A DNA stretch of 64,000 nt from Congeria kusceri (taxonomy: Eukaryota; Mollusca; Bivalvia; Myida; Dreissenidae): NCBI GenBank assembly GCA_027627225.1, contig CM051030.1, positions 1,364,001 through 1,428,000 of the forward strand, written 5' to 3'. The notes beneath the pieces were generated by a model, which worked only from the letters and a program-made list of their open reading frames with translations, ran no database searches and had not been told where the DNA came from. Positions within the stretch are counted from its first letter, which is position 1, and every line of letters starts with the position of its first letter. The position numbers and the translations under genes were made by a program. Shown here in pieces: positions 47,338-58,837 of the stretch.

Positions 47338-47586
47338 TTGATGAGAATTTCAGAGATTTATGGCGAAAAAGAGTTCTATGCCGACGACAATCGGAGGCCA
47401 ATGCCGACGACTATCCTTGCTAGACGAAGACAACAGCTAGAAGGCAATGCCGAGGAAAATGAGATTTTTCAGACGATGCAGACGTCAAGTACATCTTGTT
47501 GCCGCTGGCAGTCCGAGGTAGATGACGACGACGATCTTGCCTCCATGACGACAATGACCAACGATGCATGCGCAAGAAATACATGA
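47338..47586 (+). other. Open frame derived from GACGA-rich repeat
   Basis: An 82-residue frame (MMRISEIYGEKEFYADDNRR and on) overlaps diverged GATGCCGACGACAA units, with a VDDDDDLAS run from a GAC/GAT repeat. I consider it non-coding. Confidence 0.3.
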
Positions 47587-47967
47587 ATGATAACATCAAC
47601 TGATTTAAAAAGCATGGTTGTAATTTCGAACCGTCCGTCCGTCAGGTATGTAATTCAAACTTCAAATACTTATTTAATATCAACGTCTCCACCAGGGAAA
47701 GCAACTCAAATAACTCTGTTCAGTTTTTGGTACATTTATGCCCTTTTATATATTTAAACTTAAAAATGTTGGTTAAAGTTTTTCATAAAATCCAATTATC
47801 TTGAATATTATCGAAGGTTTTAATTGAAACTTAGAATACTTCTTAACTACCAACGTCTCCACCTGGGAAAGCAATCCCCTTCATTCTGATTTCGTTTTTG
47901 ACAAAAGAGCATTATAGTGACAGCACTTGTTTTTTACTATAAGAATATTGGCCGTGATTTGCGTAAA

Positions 47968-48107
47968 ATCAGCGTTATATATATGTTGATATCAGCGTTA
48001 TATATATGTTGATATCAGCGTTATATATATGTTGATATCAGCGTTATATATATGTTGATATCAGCGTTATATATATGTTGATATCAGCGTTATATATATG
48101 TTGATAA
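47968..48107. repeat. 23-bp tandem repeat, six identical copies
   Basis: The unit ATCAGCGTTATATATATGTT then GAT is repeated six times without visible variation. Confidence 0.95.
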
Positions 48108-48249
48108 TGATATATATGTAGTACTGATGTAGACAATTTTAATTTAGTTTAAACCTATTTATTTTAGCTCGATAAAAGCGTAAGCCTGATCTTAACTTTG
48201 ACGTTCGTTTCCTGGGTAGAATCAGTGCGTGGTGTCTTTGAGAAAGTAA

Positions 48250-48313
48250 GGGACCGAACTCGGGCCCTTCCGATTGCAAGGCGGTCATCGTATCCATTAC
48301 GCCACTGCGAACT
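48250..48313 (-). mobile_element. tRNA-derived SINE head, minus strand
   Basis: On the minus strand CAGTGGCGTAATGGATA (A-box region) and CCGAGTTCGGTCC (B box) are spaced as in a tRNA gene, with GCCTTGCAATCGGAAGG between. No intact tRNA stems. Confidence 0.65.
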
Positions 48314-48839
48314 TAGTCAATTTTAAGTGAATCGTTAAAACTTTACAATGTATTTATAGAGATAAATAACACAACGATTAATAACGAAGATCAACTTTAT
48401 ATATCTGTTCAAGGATAGCAGCGACACAGCGGAAACCAACCGACCCAACGAGGATCAACGGTACCGGTAAATTTGTTGCATTTTTTCACTGTAATTCGGG
48501 GATTTGTGACTTTTATTCATTTTGCATATTAAACTAAAAACAAATTGTGCTTATTTTTGTGGAATTGATAAAGTTTTTTATAAACTTAAAAATGGTATAA
48601 AAAAAAAGGAGACAGGATATTTACTGTCGACTATATCGGGATAACATAAATTCTGTAGAAATGAGTTGTACGTGTATTTATGAATTTACGTGAACATTTA
48701 CAGTGACTGATAAAAAATAAAACAGAAAGTGATTCATTAACAATACATACAAATAATGGTGATGATGGTGATTGTGTTTTGATAGTGCACTGTTTTGTTG
48801 TGATATTGCAATGATGCTTCTAGTGATGATATTGATAAC

Positions 48840-49035
48840 AGTTGTCTCTTGACGATGTCGGCGACAAACAGCGGACTATGCCGGCAACAACCGGCGGACG
48901 ATGGCGGTGACTAGCAGCGGACTATGCCGTCAACAACCGGCGGACGATGGCGGCGACTCGCAGCGGATGATGGCGGTGACTAGCATCGGACGATGCCGGC
49001 GACAAACAATGGACGATACCGACGACGAACGAAAA
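48840..49035. repeat. GC-rich minisatellite GACGATGSCGGCGACWARCAGCG
   Basis: About six units, some shorter, of 'gacgatgccggcgacaaaca' and 'ggactatgccggcaacaacc'. Related in wording to 46925-47560. Confidence 0.85.
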
Positions 49036-49204
49036 TGGTAATTTTGTAAGTGTATTTTCAAGAATTCGCGTGAAATACAGCTTCATTAAGAAAACGATCA
49101 ATTACCAATGATTTACAGGGTCATAAGATGTTGTAAGAATGCGATGCCACGCAAAATATGATTGCATGTTTGTACAATATTTGACAACCACACACAATAA
49201 AGCA

Positions 49205-49335
49205 CGGTTTCATACTGTTGATGATGTTGATGATGATGATAATGATTGTGTTGATGGTGGTGTTGATGATGATGAGGAGGAGGAGGAGGAGGAAGAGGAG
49301 AATGACGATGATGATGATGATGATGATGAATGACA
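49205..49335. repeat. GAT/GAG trinucleotide repeat
   Basis: GATGATGTT-rich run switching to GAGGAG and back to GATGAT. Encodes D/E or S homopolymer-like frames, not a gene. Confidence 0.9.
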
Positions 49336-49541
49336 ATTGTTATTATGCATACAAACGAAAGTCGATATTATTGTAGATCTAATTTTCTTTTTGCATGGGA
49401 ACTGAGTTATCAACAAGATGAACACTACGTGAATGGTACAACAACAAAAATTCTGTGACACTTCGAAAATGTAACGGAACAACACATGATCGATACGTAT
49501 AAAAGGACAGACAGATAATATTATTTACGCATTTTAACCTT

Positions 49542-50036
49542 GGACCTTATTTCAGAATCATCTTAAGTAAAATCTTATCCTAAACATATTTTTCATAAAA
49601 AATTGATTTCACATTGAAATGACATGGTGTATTAATTGTCAACGTATTAAATTAACTATTGTTTACTTAATTGTAACGGGATTAATGTAGTTTTCACAAA
49701 TATTACATTACAAATATTGGAAAAAGTAAAATATGTTCAGATAAACTTCAGGCCCCGTGTTCATAAAGGATCAGTTTCAGGATCAACATCAATCTTAGCT
49801 GATCTTGATCTTCCAGCTCAACTGAACCGAATCTGAAAAATATTTCATTTTTGAAATAACTTTTTGATTAAAATCTTCATATCAGATAGAAACGTACGCT
49901 AACAGGAGTTCATAATCTTGTATAATATATATATATATATATATAATATATATTTGATCAAAATTTTAAATCGATCCAGCTTTTTAGTGAACATCAATGT
50001 TGAACACGGGGTCAGATGTTTCTGGAATACTGACCC
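49542..50036. mobile_element. GGGGCCGTATTCCAG-type MITE, copy 3, interrupted by a nested element
   Basis: The left end GGACCTTATTTCAGAATCAT then CTTAAGT and the right end GATGTTTCTGGAATACTGAC are separated by an inserted inverted-repeat element at 49752-50011. Confidence 0.75.
49752..50011. mobile_element. Nested inverted-repeat element CCCCGTGTTCA (260 bp)
   Basis: GCCCCGTGTTCATAAAGGAT at the left is mirrored by ATGTTGAACACGGGG at the right. TCAG occurs on both sides, compatible with a short target duplication. A TA run of about 20 bp lies inside. Confidence 0.75.
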
Positions 50037-50264
50037 AGTACATAGTACAGAGCTATATAAACATCATACATTTTATAATACTCGTAATTAACGCATCATT
50101 GGAAACATTTATGTTAGACTTGTGACATTACATTAGGAAAATGTTCTTAACTTTTTTTGGCTAACAAATTTGGATTCTAAACTGAAACGACTGGAAATAA
50201 CATGAATATTGCAAATATTGACAACTTTGTATGCATTGGTTAAAAGCTTTTTATAGACGTATTG

Positions 50265-50953
50265 TACACCAAAACCCCGCTTTACGACCACCTCGATTTT
50301 ACGACCACCCCGCTTAAGCGGACACCTTTTAAAAGACCCGATTGTTTTCTTATATATTTAAATGGTTGCAAACCCCGATTTTACGGGCACCCCGCTATTC
50401 CGTATTACGACCACTAATCGCAGACCGAAAGTACCAACTACTTCTCAAAATAACCCGTTATTGCGACCAGTGTCATTTGGTCGTTGACATCGTCAGTTAA
50501 CTACATATGTCGTGGAAATAACCAACTGCTAAAGCGGTATAAAAGGAGGGTGTGAAACACAATGGTACAAATGTTTTGATAAGGGATTAACAAATCGACT
50601 GTGTATTAGATTACGTTAATTGACACTAGCTGACAGCCAGTGGGTAACACTGATGAATGCTGAACCTTAAATGGACTTAGTCAAATAAAGTTTTAATTAA
50701 TTTCCGACTTAATGTTAAGTTCATATTCATAATATAAGTTACATAATTTGTATTCAATAAAATTTATTTATTGAAAACAAATCAGAAATTTCGTCTGTTC
50801 AATATTCATTATTTTCAGTAAAACTTAAAATTATACAGACGTATGCATGTACTGGTTCGGTGATCTGCCGTACCTCGATAATACGACCACCCCGCTATAA
50901 AGACCGCTTTTATTAAGACCCCCAAGTTGTCGTATTAGCGGGGTTTTACTGTA
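50265..50953. mobile_element. Non-autonomous pogo/Tigger-like element (about 690 bp)
   Basis: The right end, in complement, is TACAGTAAAACCCCGCTAAT then ACGACAACTTGGGGGTC, the end sequence typical of pogo/Tigger elements; the left end is TACACCAAAACCCCGCTTTA then CGACCACC. Sub-terminal ACGACCACCCCGCT repeats occur at both ends. No transposase frame. Confidence 0.75.
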
Positions 50954-50957
50954 TAGA

Positions 50958-51219
50958 TGTGGCGCGTCGTGGGAAAACCGGACTTAATGCATGTGCGTAT
51001 AGTGTCGTCCCGGATTAGCCTGTGCAGTCCGCACAGGCTAATCCGGGATGGCACTTTCCGCTTTTATGGTATTTTCTGTTTCAAGGAAGTCTCTTCTAAA
51101 CATAAATTCACTGTAGGCGGAAAGTGCCGTCCTGGATTAGCCTGTGCGGACTGCACAGGCTAATCCCGGACAACACTTTACGCACATGCATTAAGTCCGG
51201 TTCCCACGACGCGCCACAT
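50958..51219. mobile_element. Fold-back element GGATTAGCCTGTGC, copy 1
   Basis: Nearly the whole 262 bp is two inverted arms of about 110 bp: ATGTGGCGCGTCGTGGGAAA then ...CTTAATGCATGTGCG on the left and the complement on the right. Each arm also contains its own palindrome GGATTAGCCTGTGC/GCACAGGCTAATCC around five bases. It starts five bases after the pogo-like element ends. Confidence 0.9.
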
Positions 51220-51319
51220 ATATGTTTGTCTGTACACGTGTTGTATATATATTTTTCTATAGACGTGTTAATTAATAGAGCTCTGGCATTTATGATATTC
51301 AATAGTTGTAATAACACTT

Positions 51320-51480
51320 TTAGCTCACCTGACCACAACGTGCTCATGGTGAGCTTTAATGGTCGCTTGTTTGTCCGTTGTCTGTCGTCCGTCAACATTG
51401 TCATTAAAACAACATCTCTTCCTAAACTGCACGGCAGATTTTTACCAAACTTCCGGTCTGCTGCATATGAAGGTCACCAG
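51320..51480. repeat. Dispersed TTTTAGCTCACCTGA-type repeat head
   Basis: Landmarks are 'tagctcacctgaccacaacg', 'tgctcatggtgagcttta' and 'tccgttgtctgtcgtccgtc'. A related head is at 25075-25140. Confidence 0.75.
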
Positions 51481-51529
51481 AGCTAAACATAAAATTATGT
51501 TTAAAAAGTGAAAACTTAAAAAAAACCAT

Positions 51530-51790
51530 CTTCTCTGAAACCGCAAGGCTCGGAGCTTTCATATTTGGTATGTGACATCCTCTAGTGGTCCTCTGAAACG
51601 TGTGTTCAAATTGTGCCCCTTGCCACGATAAGATAAAACTTGCCACGCCCTGGGAGTCACAGGGTTTATGTAGACTGAAATAGTAAAATGACTTTGAAAA
51701 TCTTCTCCTCTGAAACCGCATGGCCCAGAATTGTCGTATTGTGTATGTAATATTGTATAGTGGTCCTCTACAAATAATAAACAAAATTGT
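51530..51790. repeat. Partial copy of the 165-bp satellite of 17030-17750
   Basis: Shares 'tctgaaaccgcaaggc', 'ttcatatttggtatgtgaca' and 'agtggtcctct'. Confidence 0.8.
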
Positions 51791-52109
51791 AGTAACAATA
51801 AATAAATAAATAAGTCGGCTAAGCAAGGAGACCAGATGGCCCGAGTAGTTGCTGTGAGAGTGTGGGGAGACTTGGGAGAGAGGTGTGGTTAGTGTGGTGT
51901 AGGGTAGTGTAGGGTAGACGGTGCCTTTGGTCTGGCTAGCCTTGTATGCCGATGAAAAAATAAATATTTTAAACGATTTAAATCAGTAGGAAGTCAATAT
52001 GTAACAATATTAAATAAATTATTTAATAACAAAAAGCGGTCAAAATAAGAGATTAAATATAAAAACAAAGTAACTAAAAGGTTCAAGTTAAAATAAAATA
52101 AAATGATTT

Positions 52110-52740
52110 TGTTAAATGCTGCAGCTGCTGCTGCTGCTAAAACTCCTGCTGCTGCAGCTGTTCCTGCTTCTACCCCTGCAACTACTGCCGCTGCTGCGAC
52201 TGCTGCTGCTACTGTTGAAACCGCTACTTATGCTATAGTTATACTATAAGGGGCTGCGAGATCAGCGATCCGTGCTTTCCTCGTTTAATGTGTCATTTTG
52301 TGAAAGTTATTTCCCTTAGAGACCGGAATGAAAGGTGGACATGACTACAGCAGCTACTACTGCGTCTGCCGCTGCTTCTACTACTGCTGCTTATATTGAT
52401 GTTGCTCGTAGAAGCTGTGGCTACTTTTACTACTGCTACTGATGCATCTGCTGCGGCTGCTTCTGTTACTATTTAATGCAGTTACTGCTGCTGCACTGAT
52501 GCGGCGGCTACTGCTGCTACTGCTTATATTACTACTGCTGTTATTCACTTACAATTCTTCTATGTATACTACTACTACTCTTACTACTACTAACACTATC
52601 ACCATAACTACTATCACCAGAACTACCATCGCTACCACTATCACTTCACATGCTACTATTACAATTACTGCTGGTGCTACCTTTGTTGTTGTTGTTGTTA
52701 TAATTGTATTGATGCTGCGGATAATTGTACTTTTCTCAGC
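52110..52740. repeat. Imperfect CTG/CTA/ACT triplet repeat domain
   Basis: GCTGCTGCT-rich runs at 52116-52225, TACTGCTGC runs at 52345-52545 and ACTACTACT/ACCA runs to 52690, with a non-repeat gap at 52240-52340. The 106-residue frame at 52442 (poly-L, then TTT/TIT) comes from the triplets. Confidence 0.9.
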
Positions 52741-52940
52741 TACAGATTCTTGTGTTAATTGATTCCATAAATACTTTAATTATTACATTAGATGTTTGTG
52801 TTTATTTGATACTGTTCCATATATTCGTGTTTAGCTTGTTAACTTAAAGAAACTATTTTTTTTACCTCCACTTAAGTGGTTATATTGCTGCCAATATTGG
52901 TTTGGTTGTTCGTTTGTTTAAGAAACAATTTTCGATTTAG

Positions 52941-53076
52941 AGTTGCTTATCGGCAAATAAACAACGAGTTGGAGTTCGGATGCGTAGGAATTAAACCACG
53001 AGGACGTAAGCCTGAGAGGATTAATATGCCGCATCAGAACGACTAATCGGTGTTTATTAGCCAATACACAACGATC
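52941..53076. mobile_element. TTGTTTATCGGCC palindromic MITE, copy 1 (136 bp)
   Basis: Outer ends GCTTATCGGCAAATAAACAA and its complement enclose GAGTT(C/G)GGATGCGTAGGAATT and ATGCCGCATCAGAACGAC. More diverged than copy 2. Confidence 0.7.
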
Positions 53077-53534
53077 ATGCGATAATTATTTCGATTCTAA
53101 CATGACCTGACAACATTTTCTGCAATTACAGTGCGAATTATATTTTACAGTTTTCGGAACTATTTTTTTCGGGTTGTGGATTAGTTGTTAACAACGATGA
53201 AATTTGTTCTTGGTCTATAGAAAACTCTGCGCGTGTCATGATATAATCATTAATTAGCACCTTTAAACGATTTTTTTACGATTGGATTTGCATGCAATTT
53301 TCCGGAAGGTTGGTAATGAACAATGAATAAATGGTTAGATTTTGGCGGTGATTCGGATCACTGTCTGGATCTAGGATTTTACTAAGGATTCCTTATATAT
53401 GGGAAATGGGGCAAGGAAGATCACCTATTACTAAATAATTCAATTGTTAAGTACGGTTATCCGTAGTTTGCGCTAGTGCTTTCTAGTTGGCATTGAAATT
53501 GAAGTGTTTAATAAAGACATACTTTTCGATTTTT

Positions 53535-53670
53535 CGTTGTTTATCGGCCAATAAACAACTATTTGGAGTTGGGATGCGTAGGAATTGAACCACGAGGGCG
53601 TTAGCCCGAGTTGTTTAATAGCCACGCATCAGAATGACAAATAGTTGTTTATTGGCCGATAAACAACGAT
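53535..53670. mobile_element. TTGTTTATCGGCC palindromic MITE, copy 2 (136 bp)
   Basis: Both ends are the palindrome CGTTGTTTATCGGCCAATAA then ACAAC. The interior holds a further pair: TTGGGATGCGT and ACGCATCAGAA, and GGGCGTTAGCCC. Confidence 0.8.
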
Positions 53671-53979
53671 AATGCGTAATGTATTTTGCAATTGTATTTG
53701 GAACTACGTTTACTATGCTCGGCTAAGAATCGGAACTACTTTTTGCGTGGTTTATGGGTTAGTTTAACAACGATAATTTTGTTCGTTGTCTTTAGAAAAA
53801 ATTAGCGAGTATCTTGTTAAAATAATGCATTAGCGTTTGTGAGCACAATTTCTGTTCTAACTGACTGTTGGTTATTTTTCGCTTTTATATGTTAATAAGA
53901 AACTTTCAGTTAATATAGCCTGCCATGTTAATACTATGTTGACTTTAAACAAAATGGTATATGCTTTAAATAAACGTCT

Positions 53980-54090
53980 GGGGCCGTATTCCAGAAACAT
54001 CTTATGTTAATGTTTCAAAAAGTCAGATACGATTTTGATTTTATGGTTAAGGATTAGATATTACTTAAGAAGTTTCTGGAACACGGCCCC
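53980..54090. mobile_element. GGGGCCGTATTCCAG-type MITE, copy 4 (111 bp)
   Basis: GGGGCCGTATTCCAGAAACA then TCTTA is mirrored by TTAAGAAGTTTCTGGAACAC then GGCCCC. It is the shortest and best-preserved copy. Confidence 0.85.
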
Positions 54091-54685
54091 ATATAGCACA
54101 CTTCGTTTTAGATAGCTTCCATTGTTAAGTTATTTTTTCTCTGGTATATTTAAATGAAACTTGGTATTTATCTGAAACATTCTCGTTTATACATCAAGCT
54201 TGTGAAATAAAAGCTGATAAAAAACTATTGTGTGTTTATATGATATTAAAATAAATATTTTAAATATATTAAAAAAACAACACAAAGTTTGTCTTTCATT
54301 GGACTTCGCTGTCTCGAGACCAAATAATGTTCGATTTTGAGTTAATTGTTTATCTGTAAATAAACACAACGATTTACAGTTGTGATGCGTATGACTTAAA
54401 TGATGTAACATGACCGGACAACATTCTGATATTACAATGCGAACTATATTTGACAGTTTCGGAACTACCTTTTTGAGTTGCTTATTGACAACTAAACAAC
54501 GGAAATTTTGTTTAGAAGATGGTTTTTATTATATTCTAACATTGATACTCGCTAATGTTTATATAGACAAAGAACAAAATAAACTACGCAATATACAACG
54601 CTAAAAGTCCCGATTCTGAACGGAGCAAAGTAAAAAGTAGTAAAAATGTCAAATCCAGTTAGAATTGAAATAATGTTCGCATTAT

Positions 54686-54821
54686 CATTGTTTATTGGCC
54701 AATAAACAACTCTTTGTCGTTCTGATGCGTGGCTATTAAACAACTCTGGCTAACGCCCTCGTCGTTTAATTTGTACAAACCAGAACTCCAAATCGTTGTT
54801 TATTGGCCGATAAACAACGAT
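54686..54821. mobile_element. TTGTTTATCGGCC palindromic MITE, copy 3 (136 bp), reversed
   Basis: Same ends and interior as copy 2 but in the opposite orientation (CTGATGCGTGGCTATTAAAC, GCTAACGCCCTCGTC). An end-only fragment sits at 54339-54372. Confidence 0.8.
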
Positions 54822-54924
54822 AAAGCGAAAATTATTTCTTAATTGTAGCGTTGTGTATCGTGTCATCTTTGAACCGAATTGTCTTGCAACCGAATTGTTA
54901 TGAGACCGAACCGTCTTAGGATCA

Positions 54925-54991
54925 CGTTGGACGTAACTTCCGGTATTTCCAAAATGGCGAAAATAACAGCACATGAATTCAGTTACATTTT
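54925..54991 (+). promoter_or_regulatory. TATA-less promoter and first coding exon candidate
   Basis: ACTTCCGG (ETS-type site) is followed 13 bases later by CAAAATGGCGAAAATA, which is both a YY1-like AAnATGGCG element and a good start context. This arrangement is typical of housekeeping promoters where YY1 overlaps the start codon. From the ATG at 54954 the frame reads MAKITAHEFSYI and then meets a donor-like TTTT|GTAATA at 54992 or a stop two codons later. No next exon was found within the window. Confidence 0.35.
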
Positions 54992-54999
54992 GTAATAGG

Positions 55000-56930
55000 A
55001 TTTATCACTTTATTAGGATGTGAAAAAGGTAACTATTGATTGTTGAAAAGTTAATATACATTATTTAATCGAATATTACCATTACAATGCAATGACTTAA
55101 ATATAAGGTGATGAAAATTAGAAATTTTAAATCGTCAAATGTACACGTAAAAAAATTACGTTTTATAGATTAAATTAATAAGCCGTGCAACGAATTTAGT
55201 GCTACTTGTTTATAATAGGGCAGATATATGCGTTTAAAAAAAAGTAACTTAGTATTCACCCATCACCGAACCCAGCGCTGAACAAGTTCTGCTAATGTAT
55301 AAATTGAATTCTACGTGTGTTTTGAAATCGTTTAATAAGGAAATGTATTTAAGTCGTACCCCTTGCCATCTCGTACCCTCTCAATATAACATCCCATCGT
55401 AATATTTATGGCCCGAGTAACATTCTTGTAATGATGTTGAGTGTACGTGACATCACTTAATACTGCCAGAAGCTAAGGCTAACACGTTTTCATTTTTTTG
55501 TAAACGTTTAAACGAATTGAAATGAATAAAATGTCACCATATATCCCATACACATCATGCCTTTTAAAAGCAAAAAAAGCGTTGTTGTTGTTGCCATACA
55601 AAAAGTAAACATTCTTTCCGGATGTTATGTGCAATGCGCATCACATTTGCGCAGTGATGTCAAATTCAAACCTACTATTCTCGTTCTCCAATCATTTTTA
55701 TCTGATAATTTAGAAAGATCTTGATTAAAAACCACATATGTTTTGTTCTTCTCAAAAACAGCAAGAAGATTTCCTCATGCACGTCATGCCCATGCGCTTC
55801 AAATGCTAAAGACCTACTTATCAAAGCATTAATTTTTGTGGTAACTGTTTTTATGAAAGAAGCTGTAAATAATACTTGAAGTCACAAAAAGGCGTTACGT
55901 TGGTTAAAGGAAACGCTACACGGTTCCCACTTGATGATCATGGACCCGACTCAAAATGGCCCGTGGAATTTCGAGTCTTATAAAATACTGTTTAAACGTT
56001 TCTGAGAATTTTTTAAACGTTTTTCGGCAAAACAAGAAACGATTCCATTTAAATGTGTAAATGTGTTAGCCTTAACAGAAGCAACTAGGGCTGTGTATCG
56101 ATCAGAATTATCGGTACGATATTTGTATCGATACAAAAGTATCAATATTTGATATATCATATGATATTTTACATATATATATTATATATTAGTACATAAA
56201 TAACTGCGAATTTCTTGTAGGCTTCATACAAGGCTACAGCGAACTTCACGCATTAATCACAAAGTAACAATTATGATAAACCACTTAAGGTGTAGATTTT
56301 GTTTGCTTCTCAAATAATATTTACGGACAGCTGCTTATAAAGACAAAGTCGTGTATGACGTTTTACTGCTGCATTATTTATTTGAAATAAATGTAATTTA
56401 TGTAGTGACGTTCAAAGGGTAATGTAATTGCGGTGGTCATTTAGTAAAGTATACAATGTTTTTGACAACAGTTCTTTATGGTTAGAAAACAATGGCGTCA
56501 ATAACTTGTTTAAATACAAAAATAAATCAGTGTAACATAGTCTTTAATCATTTGAAATTTCAAATTCAGCTAGGACAATAAACAATTTGTCACTTGTTTT
56601 CATGGAGCATTTACTAAAAGTAATTCTTTAAAAATAATTTTAAGAGCCAAATGCTGTCATTTAGTAACATAACAAGATGATAAATATATACACGTAATCA
56701 GATATAGATAGATTTATTTCAACATAAAACGCATAAACACATGGCATAATACATCACAACTCGCATGAAAACAAATAAAAATGTGTATAGATTAAACATG
56801 CCTATGCAAGTCACCATTGTATAACACAAAAAAGAATTAAAGGAAACTATTATTTTCATTCTGGTACTTGGATATTCATAAAGTGACCAAAAACTACAAC
56901 AGTTGGAAAACTACGATCACAGCATGGATG
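55000..56930. other. Mostly unique AT-rich DNA
   Basis: A dispersed-repeat fragment 'ctagggctgtgtatcgatca' with 'gatatttgtatcgatacaaa' lies at 56085-56170. No gene is supported. Confidence 0.5.
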
Positions 56931-56939
56931 TATCAGGCC

Positions 56940-57606
56940 GTACCTGGCTTGGGATTGCATATAGGATGGGTTGGGGTCAAGGTCGAGGTCACTGTAACTA
57001 AACATAAAAAATGGTTTCCGCTCAATAGCTTGAGAACACATTGAGATATTTTAATGAAACATCATACATAGATATCTCATATCTTGACCTCGCTTGGGAT
57101 TGCATATGGGGTGGGTGGGGTCAAGGTCACCATTACTAAAAACAGACAAACAGTTTAAGCTCAATAGCTTGAGAAGGCATTGAGATTTTTAATGAAACTT
57201 AATACATAGATACTTTATATTGAGACCTCGCTTGGGATTGTGTATAGGGTCAAGGTCACTGTTACTAAAATATATAAACGGTTTCCGCTCACTAACTTGA
57301 GAACGCATTGAGATATTTCAATGAAACTTAATACATAGATACCTTATATCGAGACCTCGTTTGGAATTGCATATAGGGTGGGTGTGGTCAAGGACAAAGT
57401 CAAGGTGAGATTTTTTATGAAACTTAATAAAGAGATACCTTGCTTGGTATTGCATATGGGGTTGGTGGGGTAAAGTTCACCATTACTAACAATTTTGAAA
57501 AATTTGGTTTTCGCGGAATTTCCTTGTTTCTTGTTTTAGAAAAAATGCCAGTAACTCTGACAAACACAAGAAAAGTCGTGCGTGCTGTACTTTGACAGCG
57601 CTTGTT
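56940..57606. repeat. GGTGGGGTCAAGGTCAC family tandem block with AAGTCG...CTTGTTG end
   Basis: Four to five units with the family landmarks, ending in 'acaagaaaagtcgtgcgtgc' then GCGCTTGTTG, the same 3' boundary as the composite element at 40170-40215. Confidence 0.85.
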
Positions 57607-57664
57607 GATAACTCTAGTTTGAAATTTTCATAAGTATGGGCCTTTTAACACTTAGAAATTTTAC

Positions 57665-57948
57665 ATTCACGCGGGTGGGGTGGTGGCGTCATGTTTTGAT
57701 TTGACATTCATGCGGGTTGGGTGGTGGCGTCATGTTTTGATTTAACATTCACGTGGGTGGGGTGGTGGCGTCATGTTTTGATTTAACATTCACGCGGGTG
57801 GGGTGGTGGCGTCATGTTTTGATTTAACATTAATGCGGGTGGGGTGGTGGGGTCATGTTTTGATTTAACATTCACGCGGGTGGGGTGGTGGCGTCATGTT
57901 TTGATTTAACATTCACGTGGGTGGGGTGGTGGCGTCATGTTTTGATTT
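57665..57948. repeat. 41-bp minisatellite, seven copies
   Basis: The unit CATTCACGCGGGTGGGGTGG then TGGCGTCATGTTTTGATTTA recurs seven times with a few substitutions (CACGTGGG, CATGCGGG, GGGGTCATG). It interrupts a satellite-type element, whose text resumes at 57949. Confidence 0.9.
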
Positions 57949-58262
57949 CCACTCTTTAAATCGAGAATAAATCTTCATAAATAGATAGACTACAGTAATA
58001 CTTTACTTGGGATTGCATTTGGGGTGGGAGGGTTAATAAATTAATTTATAAATACCGTATTACTAGACTTGCATGAGATTGCATATGGCGTGGGTGGGGT
58101 CAAGGTCACTGTTTTGAATATTAGAAAAATGCTTTCCATTCGAGAACGAAATAAACTTTGTTTAATTGGCCCCTACTATCCATACAGTTTGTTTTAGAAA
58201 AAAATGCCAGTAACTCTGACAAGCACGATCAATCAAGCGCGCTGTCACCCCACAGTTCTTGT
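57949..58262. repeat. Degenerate GGTGGGGTCAAGGTCAC block with CAGTTCTTGTTA end
   Basis: Two diverged units followed by 'aatcaagcgcgctgtcaccc' then CACAGTTCTTGTTA. Confidence 0.75.
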
Positions 58263-58837
58263 TATGAAAGGGTTCCTGCTAATGTTACTCTTATCTTCCT
58301 GCTAAAAATGTCTTGTAGTCAATATTTCAAAATATGTGTAATAAGTTTTCCATATTTCTCTCATTTGTCCATAAAATCTTTTCAAGTGAGAATCAGGCCT
58401 GTTACAGATTTACTTGCCAATTAAAACTTAATCCAAACCAAGAGAAATTTACTTAATTTGCACACAGAAACACACTCAGTCAGTCACGACAAATAAACGA
58501 TGTTTGTCCAGACAAAGTTACTTCCTCTCTAACGTCATAAAGGAACCCAAATGAGTAAGTTTGGAAATACAAGTGTGGCCCCGTTGATGACTGCATTGCC
58601 TTCAACAAAATGTGGTTGAACATTATTTTTCTAATAAATATGCATATATTTACTGCGTGTTATGTAAGCAGGAACCCTCTAATGTATGTTTTAAAAAATG
58701 TGCTCCAAAGAAAAAATGTGTTACCAACATTGTTTTGTGTGTTTTGTTTGGGTGGATGATCATAGAATGTTTGAATAAAATAAGAGCAATCATATTTATG
58801 CAGGCATGTTAATGACATTTTCAAGTCTTTAGCATTA

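Noticed and set aside
52442..52762. 106-residue Leu/Thr-rich frame as a membrane protein
   Set aside because: It is translated CTG/ACT triplet repeat.
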